64,000 nt of DNA, from NCBI RefSeq assembly GCF_004359985.1, contig NZ_SMRO01000001.1, forward strand, positions 868,001 to 932,000, read 5' to 3'. Each line of letters opens with the position of its first letter. Within the stretch, counting starts at the first letter, position 1. The translations under genes were made by a program, and so were the position numbers. The notes below the pieces were generated by a model that worked only from the letters and a program-made list of their open reading frames with translations, searched no databases and was not told the origin of the DNA. Below, one piece after another: positions 26,163 to 35,273 of this stretch. This stretch comes from Paraburkholderia flava (GTDB taxonomy: Bacteria; Pseudomonadota; Gammaproteobacteria; Burkholderiales; Burkholderiaceae).

Positions 26163-27491
26163 TCAGGATGACGCGAGCGCGGCGTCGGCCGCATCGACAA
26201 AGCGCTCGACGATCGCGTCGATATCGCGCGCGGTGCAGATGAACGGCGGCGCGATCAGCACATGATCGCCGATCCGGCCGTCGACGGTGCCGCCCATCGG
26301 GTACACCATCAATCCACGTTCGAACGCTTCGCGGCGCATCGCCGCGTGCAGCTTCAGCGCAGGATCGAATGGCGTTTTCGTCGCGCGATCGCGCACGAAC
26401 TCCACGCCGACGAACAGCCCGCGCCCGCGCACGTCGCCGATATGCGGATGCTGCGCATAGTGTTCACGCAAACGCGCGCGCAGTTGTTCGCCGCGCTCGC
26501 GCACGTTCGCGAGCAGGTTGTCTTCGTCGATCACGCGCTGCACTTCGAGCGCTGCTGCGCACGCGGTCGCGTGGCCGATATACGTGTGGCCGTGCTGAAA
26601 GAACCCGCTACCGCCGACGATCGCGTCGTAGATCTTCCCCGACACGAGCGTCGCGCCGATCGGCTGATAACCCGCGCCGAGCCCCTTCGCGATGGTCAGT
26701 AGATCGGGGGCAACGCCGTCTTCTTCGCATGCGTACAGGTAACCCGTTCGGCCCATGCCCGACATGATCTCGTCGAGGATCAGCAGCACGCCGTAGCGGT
26801 CGCACACCGCGCGGATCTTGCGGAAATAGTCGCGTACCGGCGGCACCGCACCAGCCGTCGCGCCCACCACCGTCTCCGCGACGAAGGCCGCGACCGTGTC
26901 CGGGCCGAGCGAGAGGATTTTCTGTTCGAGTTCGTCGGCCAGGCGCTGTGCGTAGGCATCATCGGTTTCTTCGGCCGCGCGTTCGCGATACGCGAAACAG
27001 GGACTGACGTGATGCGCGTCGATCAGCAGCGGCAGGAACGGTTCGCGCCGCCATGCGTTGCCGCCGATCGCGAGCGCACCCAGCGTGTTGCCGTGATAAC
27101 TCTGCCGGCGCGCGATGAAATGGCGCCGCTGCGGCTCGCCGGTTTCGACGAAATACTGCCGTGCGAGCTTGAGCGCCGCCTCGATCGCCTCCGATCCGCC
27201 CGACACGAAGTACACGTGCTCGAGCCCCTGCGGCGCACTCGCAATCAAACGGTCCGCGAGCGCTTCGGCCGGCGCGGTCGTGAAGAACGACGTGTGTGCG
27301 TAGGGCAGTTGCTCCACCTGACGACGTACCGCATCGATCACGCGTGCATTGCTGTGCCCGAGGCACGACACGGCAGCGCCGCCGCATGCATCGATGTAGC
27401 GCTTACCGTCGGCGTCGACGATCTCGATACCGTCGCCGGCCACCGCGACCGGCATCGTCTTCTTCGGCATTCTGTGGAATACGGCGGACAT
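26163..27491 (-). CDS. class III PLP-dependent aminotransferase
   Basis: 442 aa. The PLP-binding Lys is in IAKGLGAGYQPIGA, and the preceding Asp block ILDEIMSGMGRTGYLYACE is intact, with SGGSEAIEAALKLARQY and QSYHGNTLGAL typical of omega-aminotransferases. It probably transfers an amino group from an omega-amino acid or diamine to pyruvate or 2-oxoglutarate. It is 8 bp downstream of the C45 gene, whose product may release such an amine (inference). Confidence 0.9.
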   Translation of the reverse strand: MSAVFHRMPKKTMPVAVAGDGIEIVDADGKRYIDACGGAAVSCLGHSNARVIDAVRRQVEQLPYAHTSFFTTAPAEALADRLIASAPQGLEHVYFVSGGSEAIEAALKLARQYFVETGEPQRRHFIARRQSYHGNTLGALAIGGNAWRREPFLPLLIDAHHVSPCFAYRERAAEETDDAYAQRLADELEQKILSLGPDTVAAFVAETVVGATAGAVPPVRDYFRKIRAVCDRYGVLLILDEIMSGMGRTGYLYACEEDGVAPDLLTIAKGLGAGYQPIGATLVSGKIYDAIVGGSGFFQHGHTYIGHATACAAALEVQRVIDEDNLLANVRERGEQLRARLREHYAQHPHIGDVRGRGLFVGVEFVRDRATKTPFDPALKLHAAMRREAFERGLMVYPMGGTVDGRIGDHVLIAPPFICTARDIDAIVERFVDAADAALASS

Positions 27492-27499
27492 GGCGTTCC

Positions 27500-28591
27500 T
27501 TATTTCTGTCGGGTGACGGACGGCGTGGTGGCCGTCCGTGGAATGAATATATCGAACACGCAGTGCGCGTGCCGGTGCATCTGCATCGTCACGCCGTTGT
27601 CCGCGATGTCGAACAGCGCGGTGGCGAGGGTGTTTTCGTCATCGGGGTCGTGCGGATCGTCGCGATAGATCGGCAGACCGGAGGGTGCCTTGTCGCGTAG
27701 CAGGCGCAGAAGCGCGGAGGCGTCCGGATCGAAAGTGTCGGATGCGGCGAGCAGATGATCGAGCCGCGTCTGGCGATCGTTCGATGAAGCGGTGACGATC
27801 TGCGGGCTTTGTTCACAGCCTTCGTGAATCATGTGATTCGCGTGTCCGCTGATGCCGTCGATCTCGACGATCGAGCAGCGCGCAACCGTCGCTTCGATGC
27901 TCAGCACGCGCGCATCGCCCGCACATCCCAGCGTGTGATGAAAACCGCTCGCGCGCGGCAATGTGGTCAGCAGATGCACAGCGTCGTCGAGCGACGACAC
28001 ATCGAGCAACGCGCGCGCGAGCACCATGCGCGGAACGCCGACAGCCGGTTGCAGCAAGCGGAGATTGTTGATGGTCTGCACGAGGCCCGCGCGATTCGCG
28101 GCAAACGTGTGGCCCGGCAGCGAGCCCGGGTAATAGAAGCTGATGAAACCCGGCTTGCCTGCCGGCTGCACGTCGACCAGCCAGCAACGATCGATCAGCC
28201 ATGGATCACCGTCTTCATTGTGGGCAATGAGCCGCCGCTCGCCGCTGTGCACGGCAAGTGTCGTGCAACCGTCGGGCGTGCGATGCACGAGTTCGCCCCG
28301 GCAATTCCACAGAAAGACGTCTTCGACAGGCCAGCCCAGCCCCGCAGCGAGGCCATCGAGTTCTTCGATCTGCTCAGGACAGTGCGCAATCGCGGCCTCA
28401 CGCAGCGCCGCGACGAACGGGTGTTCGCGCCAGCGGCTGACCGCCCACCATGCCGCGCTCTGCCGCGCGTACGCGTTCATCACCGGTTGCGCCAGCTTAC
28501 CCAGCTCGTAGCCGATCTGATACGGCTCGCCGCCGACGCGGAAAAGCTCCACCTGATTCACGTACCTGCTCTCCGATTTTTCGCGCGACAT
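27500..28591 (-). CDS. C45-family N-terminal nucleophile hydrolase (acyltransferase/amidase-like)
   Basis: 363 aa. The autoprocessing site DGCTTLAV (Cys near residue 108) becomes the N-terminal nucleophile, followed by AHNEDGDPW, the hallmark of the isopenicillin-N acyltransferase fold. The N-terminal propeptide contains GYELGKLAQPV. The family splits or transfers acyl groups on amides. Bacterial members are mostly uncharacterised. It heads the operon with the aminotransferase and CMD-like genes. An RpiR-type palindrome lies at 28625-28638, just upstream. Confidence 0.85.
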   Translation of the reverse strand: MSREKSESRYVNQVELFRVGGEPYQIGYELGKLAQPVMNAYARQSAAWWAVSRWREHPFVAALREAAIAHCPEQIEELDGLAAGLGWPVEDVFLWNCRGELVHRTPDGCTTLAVHSGERRLIAHNEDGDPWLIDRCWLVDVQPAGKPGFISFYYPGSLPGHTFAANRAGLVQTINNLRLLQPAVGVPRMVLARALLDVSSLDDAVHLLTTLPRASGFHHTLGCAGDARVLSIEATVARCSIVEIDGISGHANHMIHEGCEQSPQIVTASSNDRQTRLDHLLAASDTFDPDASALLRLLRDKAPSGLPIYRDDPHDPDDENTLATALFDIADNGVTMQMHRHAHCVFDIFIPRTATTPSVTRQK

Positions 28592-28624
28592 CGATCACCA
28601 CACGATGCGTATTTATATCTCTAA

Positions 28625-28639
28625 ACAACATTTGTTGTC
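28625..28639. promoter_or_regulatory. putative RpiR operator upstream of the C45 operon
   Basis: ACAAC-ATTT-GTTGT is an inverted repeat 34 bp before the C45 start. The 13-mer AACATTTGTTGTC (28627-28639) recurs on the other strand at 29580-29592 next to the RpiR gene. Confidence 0.7.
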
Positions 28640-28696
28640 AAATCGAACGAGCCCATACGCAATGGATGAAATCCATGCGTACGGCGTCAGAAAACT

Positions 28697-29557
28697 TCAG
28701 GGAAGGTACGCGCCCTTCGAATGCAGCGCGTGTTCGGCCTTTTCGATCTGCTCCACCGCACTCGCGCCTTCGAGCGCGAGCAGATGAGCAACAAGCGATT
28801 CGGCAATCGCAGTGGCCGCGACCAGTGACGGGAAAAACGACGGACTTTCGTGCGAAAAGATCAGCACCTTGTCGGCATGCAGTGCGATCGGCGACACCGC
28901 GCTGTCGGTGATCGCGATCAGCTTGCTGCCCTTCTCCCGTGCTGCGTCCGCGACGCGCGCCGCTTCGGCCGAGTACGGCGCGAAGCTGATCACCACCGTC
29001 GCGCTGTCACGCTGGATACCCTGCAGCTGCATTTCGAGCGTGCCGGCTTCGCCGTTGAGCAGCGATACCGATGGGCGAAACAGCCGATACCCATAGAGCA
29101 ACCCGAACGCGACCGGATAACACGAACGAAAACCGGCCACATGCACGTGCGATGCGCGCTTCAACAACCGCGCCGCTTCGACCATCGCGCGTGCGTTGTG
29201 TACGGCCGTCAGTTCGAGATTGTGCTGATGGGCGACGAGCAGATCGTGCGCCAGTGCATCTTTCGCATTGGTCTTGACGAGCGAACGTGCGCGGCTCGTC
29301 AGACGCTCTGGCCGCGTCCGCACCCGCGCAACAAACAATTCGCGCAACTCGTTCCAGCCCGGAAAACCCAGTTGCTGCGACAGCCGCACGAGCGACGCGG
29401 GTTGCACTTGTGCGCGCTCGGCGACCTTGCGCATCGACGACACCGCGACCTCGTCCGGATGATCGAGCAGGAACGCGGCGCCCATCTGGAACTGCGGACT
29501 CAGTTCCGCGAAACGCGAACGGATCAGTGCGGTTAGCTGATCGAAACTATCGGGCAT
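28697..29557 (-). CDS. MurR/RpiR-family transcriptional regulator
   Basis: 286 aa from the ATG at 29557. An in-frame TTG at 29587 lies inside the presumed operator and was rejected. N-terminal HTH_6 domain: VAVSSMRKVAERAQVQPASLVRLSQQLGFPGW. C-terminal SIS sugar-isomerase domain (about residues 125-265): HVAGFRSCYPVAFGL, then VVISFAPYSAEAARVADAA. RpiR proteins bind phosphosugars or related ligands. It lies directly upstream of the C45 operon and shares an operator with it, so it should regulate it and itself. Confidence 0.9.
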   Translation of the reverse strand: MPDSFDQLTALIRSRFAELSPQFQMGAAFLLDHPDEVAVSSMRKVAERAQVQPASLVRLSQQLGFPGWNELRELFVARVRTRPERLTSRARSLVKTNAKDALAHDLLVAHQHNLELTAVHNARAMVEAARLLKRASHVHVAGFRSCYPVAFGLLYGYRLFRPSVSLLNGEAGTLEMQLQGIQRDSATVVISFAPYSAEAARVADAAREKGSKLIAITDSAVSPIALHADKVLIFSHESPSFFPSLVAATAIAESLVAHLLALEGASAVEQIEKAEHALHSKGAYLP

Positions 29558-29579
29558 GCGGTGTTCCGGCGAAGTAGAC

Positions 29580-29594
29580 GACAACAAATGTTAC
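29580..29594. promoter_or_regulatory. putative RpiR autoregulatory operator
   Basis: GACAACAAATGTT at 29580-29592 is the exact reverse complement of the 13-mer at 28627-28639. It lies 23 bp before the rpiR ATG. Confidence 0.65.
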
Positions 29595-29623
29595 CACCGG
29601 AAAACTCACGCTCATCGACTCGC

Positions 29624-31906
29624 TCACAGCAATGCAACGACGCGCACGTCACCCTGTTCCGCCGACGCGACGACCTTGCCATCGACACGCCGGAACGTGA
29701 TCGACACCGACGAATCGCCGACCCGCAGATCGCGGACCTCGAGCCAGTCGATACCCTCGGGCAGCATCGGTTGCTCGATGCGCACCTCGCGCGCGGTCGC
29801 ATCGATCGTCACGCCGAGACACGCTTCGAGCATCATGAACGGCGAGCCCGCCGCCCACGCTTGCGGCAGACACGCGACCGGATAAGCAGTCGGCGGTTCG
29901 CCGCGTCGACGCGGAAAGCCGCAGAACAGCTCCGGCAAACGCATGTCGAAATTCACCGCAGCCTGGAACAGCGCCTGCAGCAGCCGCACCGACGACGCCT
30001 TGCTGCCGTAGCGCGCAGCACCGCGTGCGCAAAGCGCATTGTCGTGCGGCCACACGGAACCGTTGTGATACGCCATCGGATTGAAGCGCGGCTGACCGGC
30101 TGCAAGCGTGCGCACGCCCCAGCCCGTGTGGAACAGCGTCGACTCCAACGCACGCGCAACCGATTCGCCGCGCGAGCGCTCGGGCAAACCGAACGCCAGC
30201 AGGTGCCCCGCATTCGATGCGAGCACACGGCACAGCTCACCGTGCCCGTCGAGCGCGATGCCGTAGAAGCCGGCCTCCTCCATCCAGTACTTTTCCTCGA
30301 CGCACGCGCGGATCGCCTTCGCGCGCTGCGTGTAGTGCGCGGCGTCTTCGGTCAGCCCGCGGCGCTGCGAGAAATTCGCCATCGTGTCGAACGCGGCGCT
30401 TGCGTACGCCTGCACTTCGACCAGCGCGATCGGCCCATCGGGGAAGCGGCCGTCCGCATGGAACACGGAATCGTGGCTGTCTTTCCAGCCCTGATTCGCG
30501 AGACCGCCATCCGATTCACGCTGATAGTCAAGCAGCCCGTAGCGGTTCTTGTCGCACACGCCGGTGACCCACTTCGCGGCGCGGTCGAGCGCGGGCCACA
30601 GTTCGTCGATCAATGCGTAGTCGCCGGTACGTGCCGCATAGGCGCCGGCCAGCACAATGAACAGCGGTGTCGTGTCGACGCCGCCGTAGTACTGCGCGAA
30701 CGGCACCTCGCCGGTGGCGGCCATCTCGCTCTTGCGCATCTCGTGAATGATCTTGCCGACCGCCGCGTCGCGGAACGCCGAGTTTTCACGCGCCTGATGC
30801 TCCGCCTGGAAACGCAGCACGCCGCGTGCAAGCGACGGCTGCAGCCATAGCGTCTGCAGCGACGTGATCACCGCATCGCGGCCGAACGGCGTCGAGAACC
30901 ACGGAATGCCCGCGTACGGATAGGGGCCGGACGGGAGATCGGTAGTCAGCAGACCGATGTCCGCGAGCGAGCGGTCGATCCACGCGTTGAACAGCGGATT
31001 GCTCGAACGCACGCGCGCCGACGCACGGCGCCGTTCGCGCATCACCAGGTGCGCGTCGACGAGCCCCGCACGCACGGCCGCACGCCCCACGCGCGGACGC
31101 GCCGCGTCGATCTGCGACAGATGCGCGCCGCTCAGCATGTGCGGCGGCTGCACGACACCCGCGCTCGGCGAATCGCCGGGCGCCTGCGGCAATGCTTCGA
31201 CCTGCACCGACACCGACAGATAGATCGACACGCACGCCTGCGCAGGCAGGCTCACCGAATAGTCGGCACGACCCGCGAGCAGATTGTCCGGCTCCGGCGA
31301 GAACGCGATCCGCACACGTCGCGCGACGTCGTCGAGGCCGATGTAGTCGAGATGGACCTCGCCGTTGTCGATACGCGCCGGTTCGACGGTGCCCTGTTTG
31401 GCTCGTTTCAGGCCGCGCACTTCGAACATGTCGCGGAAGTCGCTCGCGAACGAAATCGACAGCGGCACGACTGCATCGCTCGTGCCGTAGTTCGTCAACT
31501 CGATTGCTTCGTTGAGCACGGTGCCCGACAGCACGCGCACGCGCTCGACGTGAATCACGCCTTCCGGCGTGCTGTCGCCACCGAGCGGCGGCAACGGACG
31601 GTTCGTCATGTGCGCGGTGAACGCCGCGTTGTCGCTGCTGACGGCGCCCGACAGCAGCGACGGTGCGCGCCCGCCGAACGTCAGGCGCAGTTGCGACAGC
31701 ACGCGCGTGTCGTTGACGAACAGGCCATCGTCGTGGCCGGTGATGTCGCCGAGCGCATCATTGACGATGAATGCATCGCCCGACTTGAGCACATATTGCG
31801 CCGGGCTCGCGACGCTCTGGCTTTCCGGTGCGATAAACGCGTCCGGGTCGTGCGCGGGCTCGCCGCCCGAATGAGTCAGTCCACTGAGTGCTTCTGGATC
31901 CTGCAT
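29624..31906 (-). CDS. glycogen debranching enzyme-like amylo-alpha-1,6-glucosidase family protein
   Basis: 760 aa, start at 31906 with AGGAG upstream. About residues 20-220 form the GDE N-terminal domain (VLKSGDAFIVNDALGDITG, GLFVNDTRVLSQ). About residues 280-740 form the (alpha/alpha)6 catalytic barrel with GIPWFSTPFGRDAVITSLQ, YYGGVDTTPLF and NQGWKDSHDSVFHADG. The family acts on alpha-1,6 branches or related glycans. It resembles the trehalose/glycogen-associated members common in Burkholderia, but no glycogen genes are adjacent. Gene end lies 30 bp from the RpiR operator. Confidence 0.85.
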   Translation of the reverse strand: MQDPEALSGLTHSGGEPAHDPDAFIAPESQSVASPAQYVLKSGDAFIVNDALGDITGHDDGLFVNDTRVLSQLRLTFGGRAPSLLSGAVSSDNAAFTAHMTNRPLPPLGGDSTPEGVIHVERVRVLSGTVLNEAIELTNYGTSDAVVPLSISFASDFRDMFEVRGLKRAKQGTVEPARIDNGEVHLDYIGLDDVARRVRIAFSPEPDNLLAGRADYSVSLPAQACVSIYLSVSVQVEALPQAPGDSPSAGVVQPPHMLSGAHLSQIDAARPRVGRAAVRAGLVDAHLVMRERRRASARVRSSNPLFNAWIDRSLADIGLLTTDLPSGPYPYAGIPWFSTPFGRDAVITSLQTLWLQPSLARGVLRFQAEHQARENSAFRDAAVGKIIHEMRKSEMAATGEVPFAQYYGGVDTTPLFIVLAGAYAARTGDYALIDELWPALDRAAKWVTGVCDKNRYGLLDYQRESDGGLANQGWKDSHDSVFHADGRFPDGPIALVEVQAYASAAFDTMANFSQRRGLTEDAAHYTQRAKAIRACVEEKYWMEEAGFYGIALDGHGELCRVLASNAGHLLAFGLPERSRGESVARALESTLFHTGWGVRTLAAGQPRFNPMAYHNGSVWPHDNALCARGAARYGSKASSVRLLQALFQAAVNFDMRLPELFCGFPRRRGEPPTAYPVACLPQAWAAGSPFMMLEACLGVTIDATAREVRIEQPMLPEGIDWLEVRDLRVGDSSVSITFRRVDGKVVASAEQGDVRVVALL

Positions 31907-32025
31907 CAGCTTGCTCCTGTGCTGTTGGCCTTGTCGGGATTGTAGAAGGTTATGAAGGCAACGCCGGCGTTTCGTTCCCGGTTTTTTACATCGGATGCAG
32001 CGGGTGGATGCAGCGCGCGCCGCCC

Positions 32026-32057
32026 AAAACAAAACTGCCGCGCAAATGCGCGGCAGT
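32026..32057 (-). terminator. rho-independent terminator of gltA
   Basis: On the minus strand, CTGCCGCGC pairs with GCGCGGCAG around a 4-base loop, followed by TTTTGTTTTGG. It lies 41 bp beyond the gltA stop codon. Confidence 0.92.
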
Positions 32058-32097
32058 GGTCATGCGGACATGGCAGGCGGGTGTTGAACCCGGTGGC

Positions 32098-33399
32098 CTA
32101 GCGTTGCGCGAGCGGCTTCGCTTCGCGCGGCGTCGCGCCGACGAACAGCTGACGCGGACGACCGATCTTCTGTTCCGGATCGGCAATCATCTCGTTCCAC
32201 TGCGCGATCCAGCCGACCGTACGCGCCATCGCGAAGATGCACGTGAACATCGATGTCGGGATGCCCAGTGCGCGCTGCACGATGCCCGAGTAGAAATCGA
32301 CGTTCGGGTACAGCTTGCGCGACACGAAGTATTCGTCTTCGAGCGCGATCTTTTCGAGCGCCATCGCGAGCTTGAACAACGGGTCGTCATGCAGGCCCAG
32401 TTCTTCGAGCACTTCGTAGCACGTCTCGCGCATCAGCTTCGCGCGCGGGTCGTAGTTCTTGTACACGCGATGGCCGAAGCCCATCAGCTTCACGCCCGAG
32501 TTCTTGTCCTTCACCTGCTCGATGAACGCCGGAATGTTGTCGACCGAGCCGATTTCTTCGAGCATGTTCAGCGCGGCTTCGTTCGCGCCGCCATGCGCCG
32601 GGCCCCACAAGCAGGCAATGCCTGCTGCGATACACGCAAACGGATTCGCCCCCGACGAACCGGCCAACCGCACCGTCGACGTCGACGCATTCTGTTCGTG
32701 GTCTGCGTGCAGGATCAGGATGCGATCGAGTGCGCGCACCAGCACGTCGTTGACCTTGTAGTCTTCGGCGGGCGTCGAGAACATCATCTGCATGAAGTTC
32801 GCGCTGTACGACAGCTCGTTGCGCGGGTACACGAACGGCTGGCCGATGCTGTACTTGTACGCCATCGCGACCAGCGTCGGCAGCTTCGCGATCATGCGGA
32901 TCGCGGAGACGTCACGATGCTGCGGGTTATTGATGTCGAGCGAGTCGTGATAGAACGCCGACAATGCGCCTACTGCCGCGACAAGAATCGCCATCGGGTG
33001 CGCATCGCGGCGGAAGCCACGGAAGAAGATGTGCATCTGCTCGTGCACCATCGTGTGCTTCGTGACGGTGTCGACGAACTCGGCTTTCTGCTTCGCGTTC
33101 GGCAGTTCGCCCTTCAGCAGCAGATAGCAGCTTTCGAGAAAGTCCGCGTTCTGCGCGAGGTTATCGATCGGATAGCCGCGGTACAGCAGCTCGCCCTTGT
33201 CGCCGTCGATGTACGTGATGGCCGAATTGCACGCGGCCGTCGACATGAAACCGGGGTCGTACGTGAACTTGCCGGTCTGCGCATACAGCTTGCGGATGTC
33301 GATCACGTCCGGACCGAGCGAACCCTTGTAGATCGGCAGATCGATGGTGGTGTCGCTGTCGGAAAAGCGTAGCGTGGCGTGTGTCGTCGAATCGTTCAT
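32098..33399 (-). CDS. gltA: type II citrate synthase
   Basis: 433 aa. Citrate synthase signature [15 protein letters not shown], catalytic His region [15 protein letters not shown], and the acetyl-CoA pocket [17 protein letters not shown] are intact. It condenses oxaloacetate with acetyl-CoA to citrate, the entry into the TCA cycle. The hexameric, NADH-regulated form is inferred from the length and the N-terminal domain (residues 1-50). Monocistronic, with a strong terminator and an upstream region (33400-33768) that faces the plus-strand gene. Confidence 0.97.
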   Translation of the reverse strand: MNDSTTHATLRFSDSDTTIDLPIYKGSLGPDVIDIRKLYAQTGKFTYDPGFMSTAACNSAITYIDGDKGELLYRGYPIDNLAQNADFLESCYLLLKGELPNAKQKAEFVDTVTKHTMVHEQMHIFFRGFRRDAHPMAILVAAVGALSAFYHDSLDINNPQHRDVSAIRMIAKLPTLVAMAYKYSIGQPFVYPRNELSYSANFMQMMFSTPAEDYKVNDVLVRALDRILILHADHEQNASTSTVRLAGSSGANPFACIAAGIACLWGPAHGGANEAALNMLEEIGSVDNIPAFIEQVKDKNSGVKLMGFGHRVYKNYDPRAKLMRETCYEVLEELGLHDDPLFKLAMALEKIALEDEYFVSRKLYPNVDFYSGIVQRALGIPTSMFTCIFAMARTVGWIAQWNEMIADPEQKIGRPRQLFVGATPREAKPLAQR

Positions 33400-33768
33400 C
33401 TGCGTTCCTTGTTAGATCGCACCGATCGCTGCATCGATAGCCACATCGACGGCCGCGGTGCGTAGTTGCCGGGGCAGTCCGGCGTTGGCAATGCATTCTA
33501 CGGTGCGAGCGGCACATCATTGCGTCGATCGCGCACAACAATCCATCTCGTCGAACGCAACACTCGTTGCAGGTCGTCGGCGAAATGAAATCTCCCTTCA
33601 ACTGAACGACGGATGCAACAGTGTTTTGCCCCTGTTCGCGCTGCGCATGCGCATTCCGTCTGACATACTGAATCCGTGTTTTGCTTCCCCTCGCAAGCAC
33701 ATTGTCGTTTTTGGCCCGCCGTTCAGCGGCGGGCTTTTTTATCCAGTCGAAACATCAGGATGGACCCG
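33400..33768. other. divergent region upstream of gltA with an orphan terminator
   Basis: 369 bp without a coding frame. Besides the gltA promoter it holds, on the plus strand, a possible -10 (CATACT, 33664-33669) and a strong terminator at 33714-33740. Together they could define a short transcript of about 65 nt. Confidence 0.5.
33714..33740 (+). terminator. strong rho-independent terminator with no gene before it
   Basis: GCCCGCCG (33714-33721) pairs with CGGCGGGC (33727-33734) around a 5-base loop, followed by six T. It ends nothing annotated and lies 29 bp before the ATG of the next gene, so it is either an attenuator in that gene's leader or the end of a small RNA. Confidence 0.9.
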
Positions 33769-34176
33769 ATGAACCTCACCGTCGAAACGTTGTTCCCGGA
33801 AAACGAGCAGGAAGAAAGCGTCGTCACGGCGCTCAGCCATCAGGACATCGTCGTCGCGTTGTCGGCCGCGCTTGCGTCGCAGAAGGTTGCCGTGCTGCAC
33901 ATGCTGTATCCGCGTACCGATGCGCGCACGCATCACAGCCTCGATTCGCTGGTCGCGGTGCTGCATGGACATGGACTGCATCACGTTGCGCGCCTCGTCT
34001 CGCAGGAAGCGCACTACCTGCTGTTCAAGGATCCGAAGAAAGCGTGGAGAGCCTTCCAGGAAATCCGCAACGATTCGCTCGCGATCGGCGTGCACCTGTA
34101 CTACAACGGGCTCGTCGGCGAAGCGGCGGAACTGGCACTCGACATCGACGCACATCCGAAAGCGCGTGCCGCGTAA
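33769..34176 (+). CDS. DUF6900-free small hypothetical protein (uncharacterised, 135 aa)
   Basis: 135 aa from the ATG at 33769, with AGGA 8 bases upstream; an ATG at 33760 overlaps that AGGA and was rejected. The sequence is a helical, soluble-looking protein (ALSHQDIVVALSAALASQKV, SLDSLVAVLHGHGLHHVARL). No family was recognised, so no function is offered. The frame has normal coding bias, and a terminator-like hairpin in its leader suggests regulated expression. Confidence 0.65.
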   Translation: MNLTVETLFPENEQEESVVTALSHQDIVVALSAALASQKVAVLHMLYPRTDARTHHSLDSLVAVLHGHGLHHVARLVSQEAHYLLFKDPKKAWRAFQEIRNDSLAIGVHLYYNGLVGEAAELALDIDAHPKARAA

Positions 34177-34306
34177 AACTGCGTGAGCGGTTGCTGGTTT
34201 GGCCGGTATCAATACCGAACCGGCAGTCGCCATTGTGCCTGCGTTACAAAAAGAACGCGTGACAGCAGGCCGCTTTGGTAGATAGCTTCGGTTTAAACGC
34301 AGCCGT

Positions 34307-35164
34307 TCATCGAACGTCGACGCTACGAATGAATTCGTCGACGTAGCGATTGAACGCGGCCGGATGCGCGAGGTTCATTCCGTGCGACGCGCCGCGTACG
34401 GTTTCGCGCCGCGCGTCCGGACACCATTGCGCGAGCGCAGTCGCTGTGCGGCGAAACATCTCCGGACTTTTCTCGCCGTCGATCAGCAGCAGCGGACAGC
34501 GCACTTCAGCGGCCTCCTCCGGCGTGTACGGCGGTAGCGGATCGCGAAACTGCCGCACGAGCGTGCGTGCATTGTCGGTTGCCATCAAACGAAACGCGGG
34601 TGTGCTCTTCGCCCAGAATCCAGGCCGGCTCACCGAATCGACGAACAGTTGCAGGCCTGCCTGCACCGATGCGTCATCCCCCGTTTCAATCAGCTGCGCC
34701 GCACGCGCTCGCAATGCGTTGGCCGTTTCCGGCAGCTTCGCAAGCGGACGCCCGGCGATCTGCAACGGTCCGCCGGGATCGGCAAGCGTCAGCGTGCGCA
34801 GCCATTGCGGATGCCGGCGCGCGAAATGAAACGCGACGCAGCCACCGCGCGAATGCCCGACTACATGCGCGGGCCCCGCACCAAAACGCTCGAGAAATTC
34901 GGCGAGCTCGTCCGCGTGATTGCTCCAGCTAAACGGAATGTCGTCGGGGGTATCGGTGGCGGGCCAGTAGTGGGTGAGGCTCACTGCGACGCAGCGGTAG
35001 CGCGTCGAGAGTCCGGCCAGTTGCGGCTGCCAGTAGCGGTAATCGCACAGCGAGCCGTGCACGAACAGCAGCAGTTCGCCTTCGCCCGCTTCGACGTAGG
35101 GCATCTGCAAACCGTTGTGCAATGAAATGAACGAAGGCGGGGACGCAGGAACGGACTGATTCAC
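34307..35164 (-). CDS. alpha/beta hydrolase
   Basis: 285 aa. Nucleophile elbow GHSRGGCV (Ser near residue 104), oxyanion strand LLFVHGSLCDYRYW and catalytic His in RGASHGMNLAHP. The lid region (about residues 125-215) is short and Ala/Leu-rich. It resembles arylesterase or haloperoxidase-like hydrolases; the substrate cannot be told. Monocistronic, in its own minus-strand unit. Confidence 0.88.
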   Translation of the reverse strand: MNQSVPASPPSFISLHNGLQMPYVEAGEGELLLFVHGSLCDYRYWQPQLAGLSTRYRCVAVSLTHYWPATDTPDDIPFSWSNHADELAEFLERFGAGPAHVVGHSRGGCVAFHFARRHPQWLRTLTLADPGGPLQIAGRPLAKLPETANALRARAAQLIETGDDASVQAGLQLFVDSVSRPGFWAKSTPAFRLMATDNARTLVRQFRDPLPPYTPEEAAEVRCPLLLIDGEKSPEMFRRTATALAQWCPDARRETVRGASHGMNLAHPAAFNRYVDEFIRSVDVR

Positions 35165-35273
35165 GGACTGAGTCGGTGAGCACCGACGGCGTAAAGCGCT
35201 GATTGTCCCACAGCTCTGAAATCGTCCTGCCGTCTAGAGGTCGCGAAGGTCAATGCGAATGCGACCGCAATGA

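Noticed and set aside
29558..29587. TTG start for the RpiR gene, 10 codons upstream
   Set aside because: It would place the start inside the presumed operator, with no ribosome site; the ATG at 29557 is better.
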